Shown here piece after piece: positions 22,570 to 33,922 of a stretch of DNA of 64,000 bases. The stretch covers positions 744,001 through 808,000 of the forward strand of contig JAMWFC010000077.1 of assembly GCA_027475525.1 (NCBI GenBank), read 5' to 3'. The notes under the pieces are model-generated. The model made no database searches and was not told the DNA's origin. It saw nothing but the letters and a program-made list of their open reading frames with translations. Each line of letters begins with the position of its first letter. Within the stretch, counting starts at the first letter, position 1. The DNA comes from Macrolepiota albuminosa (taxonomy: Eukaryota > Basidiomycota > Agaricomycetes > Agaricales > Agaricaceae). Position numbers and translations under genes: made by a program.

Positions 22570-22759
22570 TGTAACATATCATAGTGTAGCTAAATAATTA
22601 ATATACAATATATTAATTATGTATTATTATTGTGTACATATCAGCTGGCTGCCTTATGCAAGGCAGCCAATTTTACTGTCATGCGTAGTACTAGAATCAT
22701 ATACCAATCTAGTTCTGTGGTGTGACCCTAAGGCTAAGCTTTTACTTGACTTTGTTTCA
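22570..22759 (+). repeat. Gypsy 1 3' LTR (190 bp)
   Basis: TGTAACATATC...TTGTTTCA, preceded by polypurine AAAGGGGGGCA and followed by target copy GAAAC. It has the same hairpin as the 5' LTR at 22647-22668. Confidence 0.9.
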
Positions 22760-22764
22760 GAAAC

Positions 22765-23330
22765 ATCTCATGTGTTATATTCACAGCACACTCAACTACA
22801 AGATTGAGTATTCTGCTTCTGCTGCCCTATCATCCTCCTCTTTCATCATCTATACCGATGCTGATCATAGAGGAAACCCTGACAATAGACACTCAACTTC
22901 AGGCTCCATGCTCATAGTAGCTGCCAGCGCTGTTAGTTGGATATCCAAACCTCAGACTCCAGTTGCCCTCTCGAGTATCGAGGCAGAGTTTATGGCCATG
23001 AGCAAAACAGGTCATGAGTTGTGCTGGTTAAGGAACTTTCTTGCAGACATTGGCATTCTGCAATCCACTGCATCAATCTTCAATATTGACAATCAATCCA
23101 CAATTTCCGTTTCCAAACATTCTGAACATATGGGTTGCCTGAAGCACCTTGATTGCCATTGGTTTTGGTTATGACAGGCAGTTGAGGATGGCAAAATCAA
23201 ACCCTTAGACATTCCTACTAAAGACATGGTTGCTGATTTGCTTCCTAAAACTCTTAAACATGATATTATTGACACTCTCCATTGCAAAATGGGTATTGTT
23301 GGAGAGTTTTCCCACAGCAAACTTCTGTAA
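22765..23330 (+). pseudogene. Copia RNase H, 3' end of pol
   Basis: Continues the copia pol after the gypsy insertion. RNase H blocks: IIYTDADHRGNPDNRHSTSG, SWISKPQTPVALSSIEAEFMA and HELCWLRNFLADIGI, then the C-terminal DIPTKDMVADLLPKTL. The catalytic D, E and D positions appear retained. A TGA at 23174 and others break the frame. A polypurine-like GGTGGGAG lies just before the 3' LTR. Confidence 0.85.
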
Positions 23331-23359
23331 CTCTCTGTGGACATTCCGTCAGGTGGGAG

Positions 23360-23567
23360 TGTTGCATTTATTCTTTGGGGTGCAGGAAGCCCACTTATAT
23401 AATACATACATGTAATAGCTAAATAGTTTTAGTTTTATCAGCTACTGAATCAAGACTCAAGGCATGTACTCATATTTAATATATAGTTTTATCAGCTACT
23501 GAACTGAGACTCAAGTTGGATTCTCATCAGCTGTCTTGTCTGTGTCATTAATCAGTTAGCTGTAACA
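23360..23567 (+). repeat. Copia 3' LTR (208 bp)
   Basis: TGTTGCATTTATTC...AGCTGTAACA, followed by target copy AAGGC. It represents the pre-insertion state of the 5' LTR: it lacks the nested solo LTR and the extra 25 bp. Confidence 0.9.
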
Positions 23568-23839
23568 AAGGCATCCAAATGTGTCTATTCCCATGTTTGT
23601 TCTCTGTGCGGTGCTTCTGCACATGGGGCTCAAACCTGTTCTACTTGATTCAATCTTTCCAGTGTCCACCTTATTAAGAGCTGACTGTTGGGAGATTGCC
23701 CTGTGTGATGCTGAGGCATTGGACCTTTTTGCAGAGGTGCCAAAAGGCCTCTGTTTTGGTTTTGGTGTTGGTATAAGTTCTTTGTCTGTGTCTCAGTCAT
23801 ATTGTCTATCAAATCATTTTCACACACCTGAAACTCGTG

Positions 23840-24690
23840 CTTTTATCATAACTGAGTATACTTTCAAAATCGCACTCAGGAGGGTCTCTCTAGCCTTCCC
23901 TCCTGCTTTTTCAGAGCATCTGTTTGATCCTTTCTGGACCACTCCTCTAAACATTGTTACAAGTGCTAGTGGCAAACTTCGAGCAACTCTTGATCTGTCT
24001 TTTCCTCATAACAACCTTGTCATCTTCTGTCAACTCTTATATTGACTCAGATGACTACCCTTGTGACTGGGATATGTTTTCTGCTTGTTGGCTCTTGGTT
24101 GCTGATGCCTCCCTGGGTCTCAGACAGCTGTCTTTGACATTGATTCCACCTTCCAGAATATTCCTACAAGGCCAGTAGACTGGCCTAAACTTGCAATTTT
24201 GATAGATGGTAACATTAATTATGACTTCCAATTGAACTTTGGAGCCTCATTAGTGCCTGGAGTGTTTGGCCACATTGCAGACATCATCGTTAAAATCTTT
24301 TTGCATTGAGGAGTTGATGACATTCTAAAGTAGGTGGATGACTTTGTATTTTTCAGATACTCTCACCAATACAATGCACCTTTTGCTTATTCCTATGATG
24401 AGACCTTGATTTGTTCCATTTCAGACAATCTTGGATGGCCATGGTTTTAAAAAAACACTCACTCTTCACATCAAATTTCACATACATTGGTTTCTACTGG
24501 TCCCTCAACAAAAAAGTAGTTGAGTTGCCAGATTTGAAACATCTTAAGTACCTTGCCAAATTGGAGAATTGGATGTTGAGTGAGAAGGTAACCTTGAGAA
24601 TGACAGAATATCTTATTGGCATGCTCAATCACATTTGCTTGGTGCTGCCTCAAGGCTGTTGATAGACCCCCATACAGGCTAGGCACATCA
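23840..24690 (+). pseudogene. DIRS/Ngaro-like reverse transcriptase
   Basis: Readable in two frames. Blocks: LAFPPAFSEHLFDPFWTTPLN and SASGKLRATLDLSFPHNN (23905-24020), VNSYIDSDDYPCDWDMFSACW (24027-24090), FDIDSTFQNIPTRPVDWPKL, FQLNFGASLVPGVFGHIADI, then VDDFVFFRYSHQYNAPFAYSYDE with the VDD catalytic core (about 24330-24405), and TYIGFYWSLNKKVVELPDLKHLKYL (24480-24550). This matches the RT type linked to tyrosine-recombinase retroelements in basidiomycetes, as I know them. Stops and shifts are frequent. The recombinase is not found. Confidence 0.65.
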
Positions 24691-25289
24691 ATAGCAGGCT
24701 TGGCATCAGCTCCAGACACCTTGCTGCACTTGTGCCAAACTTAGCACACACAATTTATCCATTTTAGGTCCTACTCAATGACCATGCACGGCAAGCAATG
24801 GATCCAATTAGTGATAATGCTGGTGGCAGCTGGAATAACAGCTGGCATCACTCAATCAGCATGTGGTACAGTTAGCTGATGACAGCACTTACAAATTGGG
24901 CTAATGGCATTTACTCATGACAGACAGCTTGGTGTTTACCCTGGCACCCCTTCCTCAGTCAGATGGACAGCTTTCTTATTCATCTCTTACTATTTAGTTT
25001 AATGCATAGCATTTAATTACATTTCTTACAGTTCACCACACCTTGGTGATTCTTAGCTACTTGGTGATGGTGACCTCAGTTTGACTATAAATACTTACTG
25101 TTGTTACTAGTTACCAACAGAACAGAGTACCCTGTTCACACTTCAGTTTACTCTACAGTTCAGATTTCTTTTGTGCTGACTAAGTTCATAGTTGCCAATT
25201 GTCTGGACATTTCTAGCCTACTTGCCACAGTTACACTTATGGAACCTATGCACCTAGCACTTATGGCAGGCATCACGCAGCTTAGACAT
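24691..25289. other. Decayed 3' part of the outer element, nothing definite
   Basis: Fragments of translation remain but no RNase H or recombinase motif can be named. Around 25030-25090 there are short GGTGAT repeats. No RNA gene seen. It ends where the gypsy 2 LTR starts. Confidence 0.4.
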
Positions 25290-25518
25290 TGTGTAGCATA
25301 GTCCAGTGTTGGCCACATAGCTTTTACTTAGTATAGTAACCAAATATTATATTATATTTATTATAATATAATATTAGTTATATAATTATAAATACATAGC
25401 TACCTGCTGCTTATTAAGCAGCTTATTTTTTGTTATACACTACATAGTCAATAGACCAGTCTGGTCTGATTCTGTTCTGTGTGATTTAAGCTCTCACAAC
25501 ATTTGTAACTCCGTTACA
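25290..25518 (+). repeat. Gypsy 2 5' LTR (229 bp)
   Basis: TGTGTAGCATAG...CCGTTACA. AT-rich core with a perfect inverted repeat GCTGCTTATTAAGCAGC at 25406-25422, in the same relative place as the gypsy 1 LTR hairpin. It is followed by TTTTTTTGAATCC, not by a canonical primer site. Confidence 0.9.
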
Positions 25519-26009
25519 TTTTTTTGAATCCGCCAGCTAGGATCTATTGCCTAGTGACTGACATCAGTCACTGAGTTCATTGACAGAACTTTATCAGCTT
25601 CTTGAGCTTCTTGCACAGCCACACCATGCAACTTTCAAACAGGGAATCGATGAGTAATTCCATACCTGCAGTTTCCACTGATGGTGGGTGGAACACCCAC
25701 AAGCTATGGGGAGACCTAGCAGACACTTAGGATGCGCAAGCATCCAATGTGGGTCAATCAAGACCCAAGGCTTGAGATCGAGGTTGGAGCACCGACCTGC
25801 CCAAAAATGAAAGCGAGGGCCAGAGAGCTGAGAGCTCGCAATATGATGGCCAGCAATGGCCACAGGACAAGATGCCAGGGGGATTGACTCCCCCAGTTAT
25901 GCAGCTGCCAGGAGGACCTTGACAGTTCAGCCAGCTAGCTTTCAAAGGGCCCTCTGAAGAGGTTAGGCAGTCAACAGGCGCTCAAGGTGCCTCAGGAGAC
26001 ACCAAGTCA

Positions 26010-28806
26010 TTGGTATGGGCTGGGGGACCTACATTCCCCAGCTGGAGTAGTGGGGCCAGGCAGGCTGCGGTAGGCTCAATGCCCACCAGGATAGTGGAAG
26101 CCCACATAGAAGAGGTACCAGAAGAGGATGCGACTCCTGAAGTAGGCAGCATGGAAAATTGCTTCCTGTGCACACCAGCAGTGGAGGAAGTCCAGGAGGC
26201 TGCAGACCTCCTGGAGGAGGTGATTGAGTCATCTAGCAACAATGATGCTGGAGCAGAGGAGCAGCGGTTGAAAACCACATACACTGTGCACTTGCAGGTG
26301 TTCTGGGATTTGCACCCAGAGGTGATGAAATACACCACCCAGGCGTGACTTAAGCGGTATGCTTCTGTGCATGTAGTAGCACTTAGACAACAAGGGCATG
26401 AGGTGCCCACTGTATTCAGTACTAAATATACTGATTTAATAGTGAGAGTTCTCACTATGGAACTCCAGATGTATTTGCAGCGTAAGGCTGCAAGGCAATT
26501 GGGGGTGTTGACCCCCTGGAGCCACATGTCCAAGAAATGCTTGGCATGTCATAATCAAGACGTTGGAGTCAAGCTAGTGGAAGCACTAGCACAGGTGCAG
26601 GAAGTGCCCAAAGTAAAACTGGTGAGTACCTTTTATACTCCAGCAGGACAGGAGTGGCATGAGAAGCCCCCACACATGCATAACCAAGACCTTAGAACAG
26701 AGATGTCAGGCCCAGATAGATGCAATAGCACCACATTTAAAGTGGAGAGCAAGGCATCTTTGATGCTGTACATGCCAATGGCAGAAATGTTGAGCAACAG
26801 AGTTGCATATCAACATATGTGCAATGGCAATCTCAGGACTAAGGGACAGTCCCTTATTGACAATCAGAGCATTGTATTTGAAGGCACTAAGCCCATTGAT
26901 GAGATGCATTGTCAATTCATGACACAGAGCCAAGAGAATCAATCTTTTTCAGAACCAGAGCAGTGCAACAATCATGATCGAGGAGACTTCCTCAATCAAG
27001 ATGGCACTACCAGATGTGATGCCTCTGGTAATGGCCAGGATGAATGCCCTAGGTCAAGTCCCCAAGATGAGGGCAATTATGCCCACAGTCAAAAAGGCTC
27101 GGGACATCCGCCGCAGGGTGGACAAGGGAAATCACTTCTCCAAGCTGCTGATTTAGCAACTAGATCTCTGGGCCAGTGGGAGGCCATTTAGATGCATCAT
27201 GAAGCCATGAACGATTGCCTTCATTGAGTAGTCAATGATGCCTTGGGAGTAACCTTATAGTTACCCAATGAGGTGAAGCATAAAGCAGATAGTAGGCACA
27301 TCCAAGTTCAGTGACTTGGAGGACTGGGCAATGGACATATGTATCTACCTTGCCATGTGCTTATATGGAGGCGACCATATGGAACAAGAACAAATCTTTG
27401 TTCTGCCTGAGTTCTTGGCTGGAGAGGCCATGGGGTGGTTTCGACAAGCAGTACTGCAGGTCAACTAGGTCCAGTATGAGTGGACGTTTAAAGGAGTCCT
27501 CACAGAACTGTATGATCAATTTGTGCACCTCTTGATGCTACAGAATGCAAGGTGGAACTTTCAGTCCACCAAGTACACTGAGAAGTTGGGGGTACAAGGG
27601 TTCTATGATACCCTTAACGACCATGCTCAGAACATGGCAGTATACCCACATGGGTATACAATGCTCAAAACATTCTTAGATGGTATCCCAGCAGACATGT
27701 GCCACTATCTCATACATGAGGATGGGCTGTTCCCAGAGGTCAATGATATGAAGGAGTTTGTGGCATACGCCATCAGGTACAAGCAGTCCCTTAAGACTGC
27801 TAACCACTACAAGCATTATAGTGGCCACAAAGGAGGAAGCAGGTGACTACCACTTGCTGGGGCACCCTCACAAGATCAGCATGTGGGGACCTTTCTGGCT
27901 AAGAAGGCCGACTTAGATTGTGACTGCAACATGTGGTTTGTGGTATGCAGAACTCCTGCAGTGAATCAAGGGCAAAGCTGCCTATGACTAGAGCAGGCAC
28001 TGGATGGAGAACGTCCTAAGCCAAGGCTGGAAGTCAAGCCGGCCAACCCACCTGGCCAGACAGGGACCTGCTTTGCATGTGGCCAGCCAGGCTACTATGC
28101 TACCAATTGCCCTGCAAGGATGGGAGCCCCAAGAAAGGGGGATACACCCCAAGCCTACTTGCATGCCACACGTACTGCAGCTGTGAGTGGGAGTGATGGA
28201 GATATCTCTGCTGAGTCTGAGGCTAAGCGTCTCATGGATGACCAAGAGCCTTCAGAGGAGGCATCAGGTGCCGAGCCTGAGAGTGTGGTCATGGAGGGGG
28301 AGGAGTATGTTACAGTAGACATATACAATGATGCCTACAACAACAAATACTACAGTTGTGACAGCGACTTGGAGTGCTTAGCGGCAATGACAGATTGGCC
28401 GTTTTCAAATGATCATGACAAAAGTAATGTTGTGTGGATGAAGAAGGTAACTCTTTGTCAAGCAGAGGGCACTTTGCAGCACCCTACATTGAAGTGGGCA
28501 GACAAGGAGTGTCTGGTCTTGTATGTGGATATGAATGGCCACAAGGCATGGACCTTATGGGACTCTGAGAGTACTACTTTGAGTATTACACCCTAGTTTG
28601 CCCACGTGTATAGAATTTCCATACAGGAGTTAGACACGCCATTGGCATTGCAGCTGGGCTCATGGAGCCAGAAATATATGGATGTAGCAAACTTTGATCG
28701 CTACAACATGATACTGAGAACACCATTCATGCAGCATAACAAAGTCATGCTAGACTTTGAGCGCTGCCAGGTGCTAGTAAATGGGAAAGTGATCCCAGCA
28801 GAATGA
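26010..28806 (+). pseudogene. Gypsy 2 gag, zinc knuckle and protease
   Basis: Gag fragments at 26010-27191 and 27311-27846 (LGVQGFYDTLNDHAQNMAVYP, FLDGIPADMCHYLI). A CCHC knuckle CFACGQPGYYATNCP lies at about 28070-28115, followed by an acidic region. The protease site reads LWDSESTTLSITP (about 28557-28590): the expected D-S-G is D-S-E, so the catalytic glycine is lost. The second block NFDRYNMILRTPFMQHNKVMLDF is at 28690-28750. Several stops. Confidence 0.8.
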
Positions 28807-29489
28807 GCTACAGCAGACAACACTGATAATCATCTGCAATGTCACCATACTATGGAGAAGTGCAAGGATTTTCCCTGACTTGGCCGGTGCAAAGCGCCGG
28901 CAGTGGAGGATGTGGATAAGGAAGTACAGGCTATGCCTGGGCTGAGCTCAGACCACAACATGGTGATGATGAGGGAGGAGAAGTATCAAGCCTCCAAGAC
29001 AAGAGACAAGCAAATACTCGCTCCTGATGTTTGAGGCACAAAGCCTCCAGATAAATGACAGCAAAAGATGAAAAAGCTGGAGGACTCAGTGGATATATGT
29101 CCACCTACATCCTCATGAGTCAAGTTAGATGACTTGAGAGACAGCAACCAAGAGGCAGAAGCCTCATATTGTGAGGACACACGGTCCTTATAGGAGCGAC
29201 CAGCTCCCCTTCCCAAGTATGACTGGGCATACAACCACCAAATGCCGCAGGAGTGGAATGAGCTGGTGGCAGCTATGTGTGTGCAAAATGCACACCAGCA
29301 TATTGCCAGCCAGCAGTGGACGAAGTGTCCATAGCATATTCCCTCAAACATGAGGGGAAAAATCTCGTGGCTCACAAGGCAGTAATAGTGGATTTTCTGC
29401 TAAGGCTGCACATACCTGATGACAGTGTTAATTGGGTGCTTGCACTCTATGAGCAATATGCACAGCAGCCTTGACCACCATCAGATATA

Positions 29490-30606
29490 GTGGAAGTCCT
29501 TCCCCCAGTATATTTGAAGAAGAAACAGAAGGCAACAAGCCTTCATGAGGAAGATATTCCTTGGTTGCATCAGCAATGGCAAGAAGAGTTTGCCGATATG
29601 GTCAATGGGACTAAAAAGGAGCTCCCACCATGGTGGGAAGTGAACCATGAGATCAATCTCATAGATGAGGGCAAGCAATACAAGTATCACTTGCCACGCT
29701 GCCCACATGCACTCCAGGAGCAACTATGCGATAAAACTAATCGCTATTTGAATGCTCAGTGGTGGTCACCATGCACCACTGCTCAGGCTGCACCACTACT
29801 ATGCATCCCAAAAAAGGATGGAACCCTTCGAACAGCTCTTGATGCACGTCAGTGCAATGACAATACCATAAAGGATGTAACTCCTTTACCAGATTAGGAG
29901 GTGATCCAGGAAGACATGGCTTGAGCAAAGTATCACTCAAAGATTGATCTTACTGACACCTACAAGCAGTTGCACATTTGCACCAAAGATGTATCCAAGA
30001 CCGTGTTTGCCTTGATCATGGGCACGTTTATGAGCAACATAATGCAGATTGGAGACTGTAATGCCTCTGCAACCTTTCAGAGGTTAATGACCTCTATATT
30101 TTGAGACGTGATAGGACACTTTATGCATGTCTACTTAGATGATATATTCATCTATTCAGATTCCATGGAGGAGCATGAGCAGCACCTCAGAGTCGTATTT
30201 GAACGACTATGCAAGTACAAGCTGTACTTGAAATGGAAAAAGTGTGAGCTTTGTGCTCAAAGTATAGACTGCCTAGGGCATGTCATTGATGAGCGGGGTA
30301 TACACCCTGATCAGGACAAGCTTGACTGCATTTGGGAGTGGCGCATGCCACAAAACTACAATGACATCCAACGGTTTGTTGGCCTTGTCAACTACATATC
30401 GAGCTTCTTGCCTGATGTTACTGTCTATACTGGGCCACTCATGGCCATAACACAGAACAGGTCACAGTTCAATTGGAGGCTGCTGCACCAGCGGTGCTTT
30501 GAAATGGTCAAACAGATCTGTATGAAGACTCCGGTAATTCAACTAATCGACCCTAGATGGGACGAGCCTATTTGGCTCATTTGCAACATGTCTAAGATAG
30601 GCATTG
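29490..30606 (+). pseudogene. Gypsy 2 reverse transcriptase
   Basis: Blocks: YKYHLPRCPHALQEQLCDKTN, APLLCIPKKDGTLRTALDA, KIDLTDTYKQLHICTKD, GDCNASATFQRLMTSIF, active site HVYLDDIFIYSDS (about 30125-30160), DCLGHVIDERGIHPDQDKL and IQRFVGLVNYISSFLPDV. It then enters RNase H (DEPIWLICNMSKIGI), where an insertion begins at about 30607. Stops occur at 29896, 29925 and 30104. Confidence 0.9.
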
Positions 30607-31671
30607 ATAATAGGCTTCTACTTGGACTGAGCACATCAAGGGGCACACTACAGGCCTATAGACACAGGCCATACTCAAGACCCTAGCGATCCTCTTGGAC
30701 ACAGGAAACCATGGACCTTAGTGCTCAATTATAGGTGCTGGTTATCAGTCTAAACCACCACTACTAAGCCTTCAGCATATACACTTATTGACCTTGGAGG
30801 ATTAGGAGACCAAGGACTCAGGGTGCTAGCACGACAGTGGGGACACAACTTTGACCAAACTCTGATCAGTTCTATAAAGGGGTTAGCATTAGGCGCTGCC
30901 ATTGGATGAGGTACTTCAATCAGAAGTCTAAAGAATCAGCAGCGATGGAACAGGATATACTCTAGCCTGACATTTTATCCATCAAGAATTGATACCAGGT
31001 TTAGTGCTGGCAGCAGAACTCACAGCGTCTGTTGAGGATTTTCCGACCATATCCTGCCAAGGCCTGGCCAATCGGAATTACACTAAAAAGTGAGCAGACT
31101 CATACAAAGTTTAGGTTAGTTTAGAGTCACCGTGGCCAATGGGCTATAACGCTGTTGGTCGCCGTTGCCCTATGTGTGCCGGTTGCCGTTGACAGGTCAC
31201 CATTACCTACAACCACAAGGAGAGGCACTAATTGGTAGCACCATGAATGGACTTATTTTAAAAATATAGTAGCGCATAGTATAAAAGATAGCTACTCTGG
31301 ATGTATATAACAACAAATCGTAACTTCTTGAGCACCCAAGTTACACTTAGCGTTCAAATTGTGCTAGCTTGCTCAGACTTTGTCACTAAGTTGGGTGCTA
31401 GCCTTGTTTATCTTGTCTTCATTGTTTACGGTGCCACCTATGGGCACACTACACTGCGTTACTTGCCTTTCCTTCTATATCTTTGTGTAAACTATGATGC
31501 TTACCGTTTGCCAGGTAGTATTCAAGGCACTATTATCTAGCGCATCATTCTATCACCTCTGCTTGAGCACACTGGGACTCTGTCGGGACTCCTCATAACG
31601 ATGCATGCTAAGCGCTGGAGACGGCATTGTACTGTGTATATGTCCAGCTACAGTTGGCGTCATCATCGGTG
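30607..31671. mobile_element. About 1.06-kb non-coding insertion in gypsy 2 RNase H
   Basis: Interrupts the conserved block between ...MSKIGI and GAMYGQGSSWQ, which are adjacent in gypsy 1 and 3. It starts near TGATAATAGGCTTC and ends near GGCGTCATCATCGG. The exact ends and target duplication cannot be fixed because CAT repeats at both junctions. Inside is a TATA-box-like AGTATAAAAGATAG (about 31277) and no named domain. It could be a solo LTR or non-autonomous element. Confidence 0.5.
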
Positions 31672-32497
31672 CCATGTATGGCCAGGGGAGTAGCTGGCAG
31701 ACTTGCTAGCTAGCCAGGTTCATGTCAAAGAAGTTCACAACCACCCAGCAAAACTATGCTGTGCATGAGCTAGAGACTCTAGCTATTTTTGAGGCCCTCC
31801 TTAAGTGGGAGAATAAGCTGATAGGATACCCCATCCATATCATAACCGATCACAAGACGCTTGAATTCTTTAAAACTCAGGTGAACTTGTCACCATGGCA
31901 GTGACGTTGGATTGACTACATGTTAAGATACCAGTTTGACATCACCTATGTTAAAGGTGAACTCAATAAAGTGGCAGACTGCCTGTCTCACTACTTTGAG
32001 AGTAATGTAGTCAGGGAGCATGAGCCTCATGAGTATGTGCAGGCAGACTACCATATAGACCCAGACAGGGAGGATCCACCTCTCCACCAATACCAGGAGA
32101 TCAGGAAATATGTCCTGGACGTATGCGCAATGTGCAATGATGAACACAGGCAAAGTACTCACCTCAGGGAGCAGCATAAAGAGCAGGACTTAGCCACCCA
32201 GCTGCTCAAGGAGCATGAAGTCATGGAACCAGCATCAGCTGGGGAACCCGAGCACTCTGATCAACCCTTCACTTTGGCTGAAATGCTAGAAGGCGAATTG
32301 TCTTCATCCCAGCCACCTAGCCTGGACAATGACAACTTTTATATGGAAGTGGTGCAAGAGTATGGACATGACTCCCTCTTCACCAAGATAATCACCCATC
32401 CCGACAACCACCCTCAGTTCAGACAGGGGCCTGACAGACTGATCATGACAGAGAACTGTCAAGGAGTGGCAGTAGTTTGCCTTCTCCATACGTAAAC
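31672..32497 (+). pseudogene. Gypsy 2 RNase H and linker
   Basis: Resumes with GAMYGQGSSWQT, then KFTTTQQNYAVHELETLAIFEALLKWENKL and IITDHKTLEFFKTQ (31720-31890), then FDITYVKGELNKVADCLSHYFES (31930-32005). The linker to integrase (32010-32490) is an open frame rich in Glu, His and Gln. One TGA at 31902. Confidence 0.85.
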
Positions 32498-32498
32498 T

Positions 32499-33822
32499 AT
32501 TGTAACACGGGTACTGGACCAGGCTCATGCTCTGGTGGGGCACTTTGGTGCCACACAGATGTTGGGATACATCCATAGGTGGTATTGGTGGCCATGCATG
32601 GCCCAGGAGGTTACCAAGTTCTGCGCATCATGCGCAGTGTGTCAGAGGGCAAAGTTGCCCCCTGGATCTCCTGCCAGGAAGCTGCACCAGCTACCTGTGC
32701 CGGTGAAACCTTGGGACTCCATTGGAATGGACTTTGTAGGTCCCTTTCCTGAGTCTAGAGGATTTGACTACTTCTGGGTGGTGATATGTTGCATGACAAG
32801 CATGGTGCACCTTATACTGGTGCGAATGACGCTGATAGCTAAGAAGCTGTCATGGATCTACCTCAGGGAGATTGTTAGGCTGCATGGGCTGCCTAGTACC
32901 ATCATGAGTGATTGTGACTCAAAATTCACATTGCAATGGTGAAGGGAGCTCCACAAGCTGTTAGGAGCTAGACTCCTCATGTCAACTTCATTCCATCCTC
33001 AAATGGATGGACAGACTGAGTGGGCCAACTGCAGTATAGGCCAGATCCTGAGGGCAGTTGTTTGCTCTAATCAACAAGACTGGGTAGACTGGTGTCCACT
33101 CACTGAGTTTGCGATTAATGTGAGTATCTCGGAGATGACAGGCTATGCACCCTTTGAGCTCAATGGAGAGTACTTGCCCTCCATGCTGCACAAAATTCGT
33201 GTGGATGTGGTAACCCACCAAGGTGTAGTCGAGTTCGCCAGGCAGGCCCTGGAGAATATTGCAGTGGCACATGATGCCATCATCAAGACACAAGTCTTTC
33301 AGGCAAAAAACACCAATCACCATAGGCAAACAGATTTGCCAATATCAGTGGGAGCATTGGTCTACCTGTTAACACATAACCTGAGGCTTCCCAAAGGATG
33401 GGCAAGTAAACTTTGCCTGAAATGGGTAGGCCCATACCACATGCTAGATGCAGAGCCAAGTACCTCTAACTATGTGCTGGAGCTGCCACAGACATTACAG
33501 GAATGACAAATTGTTCCAAAGTTTCATGTGTCACTGTTGCAACCATATAGCATGTCTGACAATGTGTTATTCCCTAACAGGGCAATCCCGGGCCTCTATG
33601 ACTTTGGGGCATAAGATGATGACAAATTGTTTGTTGAGTGCATCATAGGGCACCAGTAGACTGAGTGGAATATGCTCAAGTTTGAGGTATAGTGGTCCCT
33701 CAAGGACACAACATAGGAGCCATACTTCTATTGCTCCAAGCTGGTGGCACTTGACCATTATTTGGAGTTGAAGAGCATTGAGTGTCCACATCAGTTAGAT
33801 AAGCACACTGGTGCTTAATTTG
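32499..33822 (+). pseudogene. Gypsy 2 integrase with chromodomain
   Basis: HHCC zinc region AHALVGHFGATQMLGYIHRWY ... CASCAVCQRAK (32525-32650), core with GMDFVGPFPESRGFDYFWVV (first D at about 32730), SDCDSKFTLQW (second D) and QMDGQTEWANCSIGQI (E), then AINVSISEMTGYAPFELNGEY. After a long intact stretch to 33506 comes VPKFHVSLLQPYS and a decayed chromodomain (KLFVECIIGHQ ... EPYFYCSKLVALDHYLEL, to 33822). The integrase core is nearly open, with one TGA at 32941. Confidence 0.85.
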
Positions 33823-33922
33823 ATTGGCAGTGTTGATCATGGCTTGGCTGAGTTGGTCAGTAACTGTGGCTGAGACACGCCTTAAAATTTGAAATTTCTT
33901 TTTTTCCTTTCTTTCCTCAACC

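Larger units (their letters stand above)
10475..22759 (+). mobile_element. Ty3/gypsy element 1 (chromodomain type), TSD GAAAC
   Basis: Complete element with LTRs 10475-10665 and 22570-22759 and identical flanks GAAAC (10470-10474 and 22760-22764). Order: gag, zinc knuckle, protease, RT, RNase H, integrase with chromodomain, then a long additional ORF. A polypurine tract (AAAGGGGGGCA) precedes the 3' LTR. The two LTRs differ at about eight positions, mostly transitions. It sits inside the copia RT/RNase H region and carries a Tc1-like transposon in its integrase. Numerous in-frame stops show it is dead. Confidence 0.9.
4888..23567 (+). mobile_element. Ty1/copia retrotransposon with nested insertions, TSD AAGGC
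   Basis: LTRs at 4888-5494 and 23360-23567, with target duplication AAGGC at 4883-4887 and 23568-23572. Domain order is gag with zinc knuckle, protease, integrase, RT, RNase H, which is the copia order. It is interrupted by a solo LTR in the 5' LTR (5024-5389), a 912-bp insertion (8569-9480) and a complete gypsy element (10475-22759). Without these it would be about 5.1 kb. Many stops and frameshifts make it non-autonomous. Confidence 0.9.
3500..24690 (+). mobile_element. Decayed DIRS/Ngaro-like retroelement, outermost nested layer
   Basis: Three separated pieces form one element: a gag-like ORF (about 3580-4507, resumed at 4809-4887 and again at 23568-23660) and a reverse transcriptase (about 23840-24690). 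The pieces join in frame once the solo LTR 4508-4808 and the copia element 4888-23567 are ignored, each with one target-site copy. The RT has a VDDF core and the spacing I associate with the RT clade of basidiomycete tyrosine-recombinase (DIRS/Ngaro-like) retroelements. No tyrosine recombinase is recognisable in the remaining 3' part, so the class is inferred from the RT only. The ends of the element are not defined. Confidence 0.5.
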
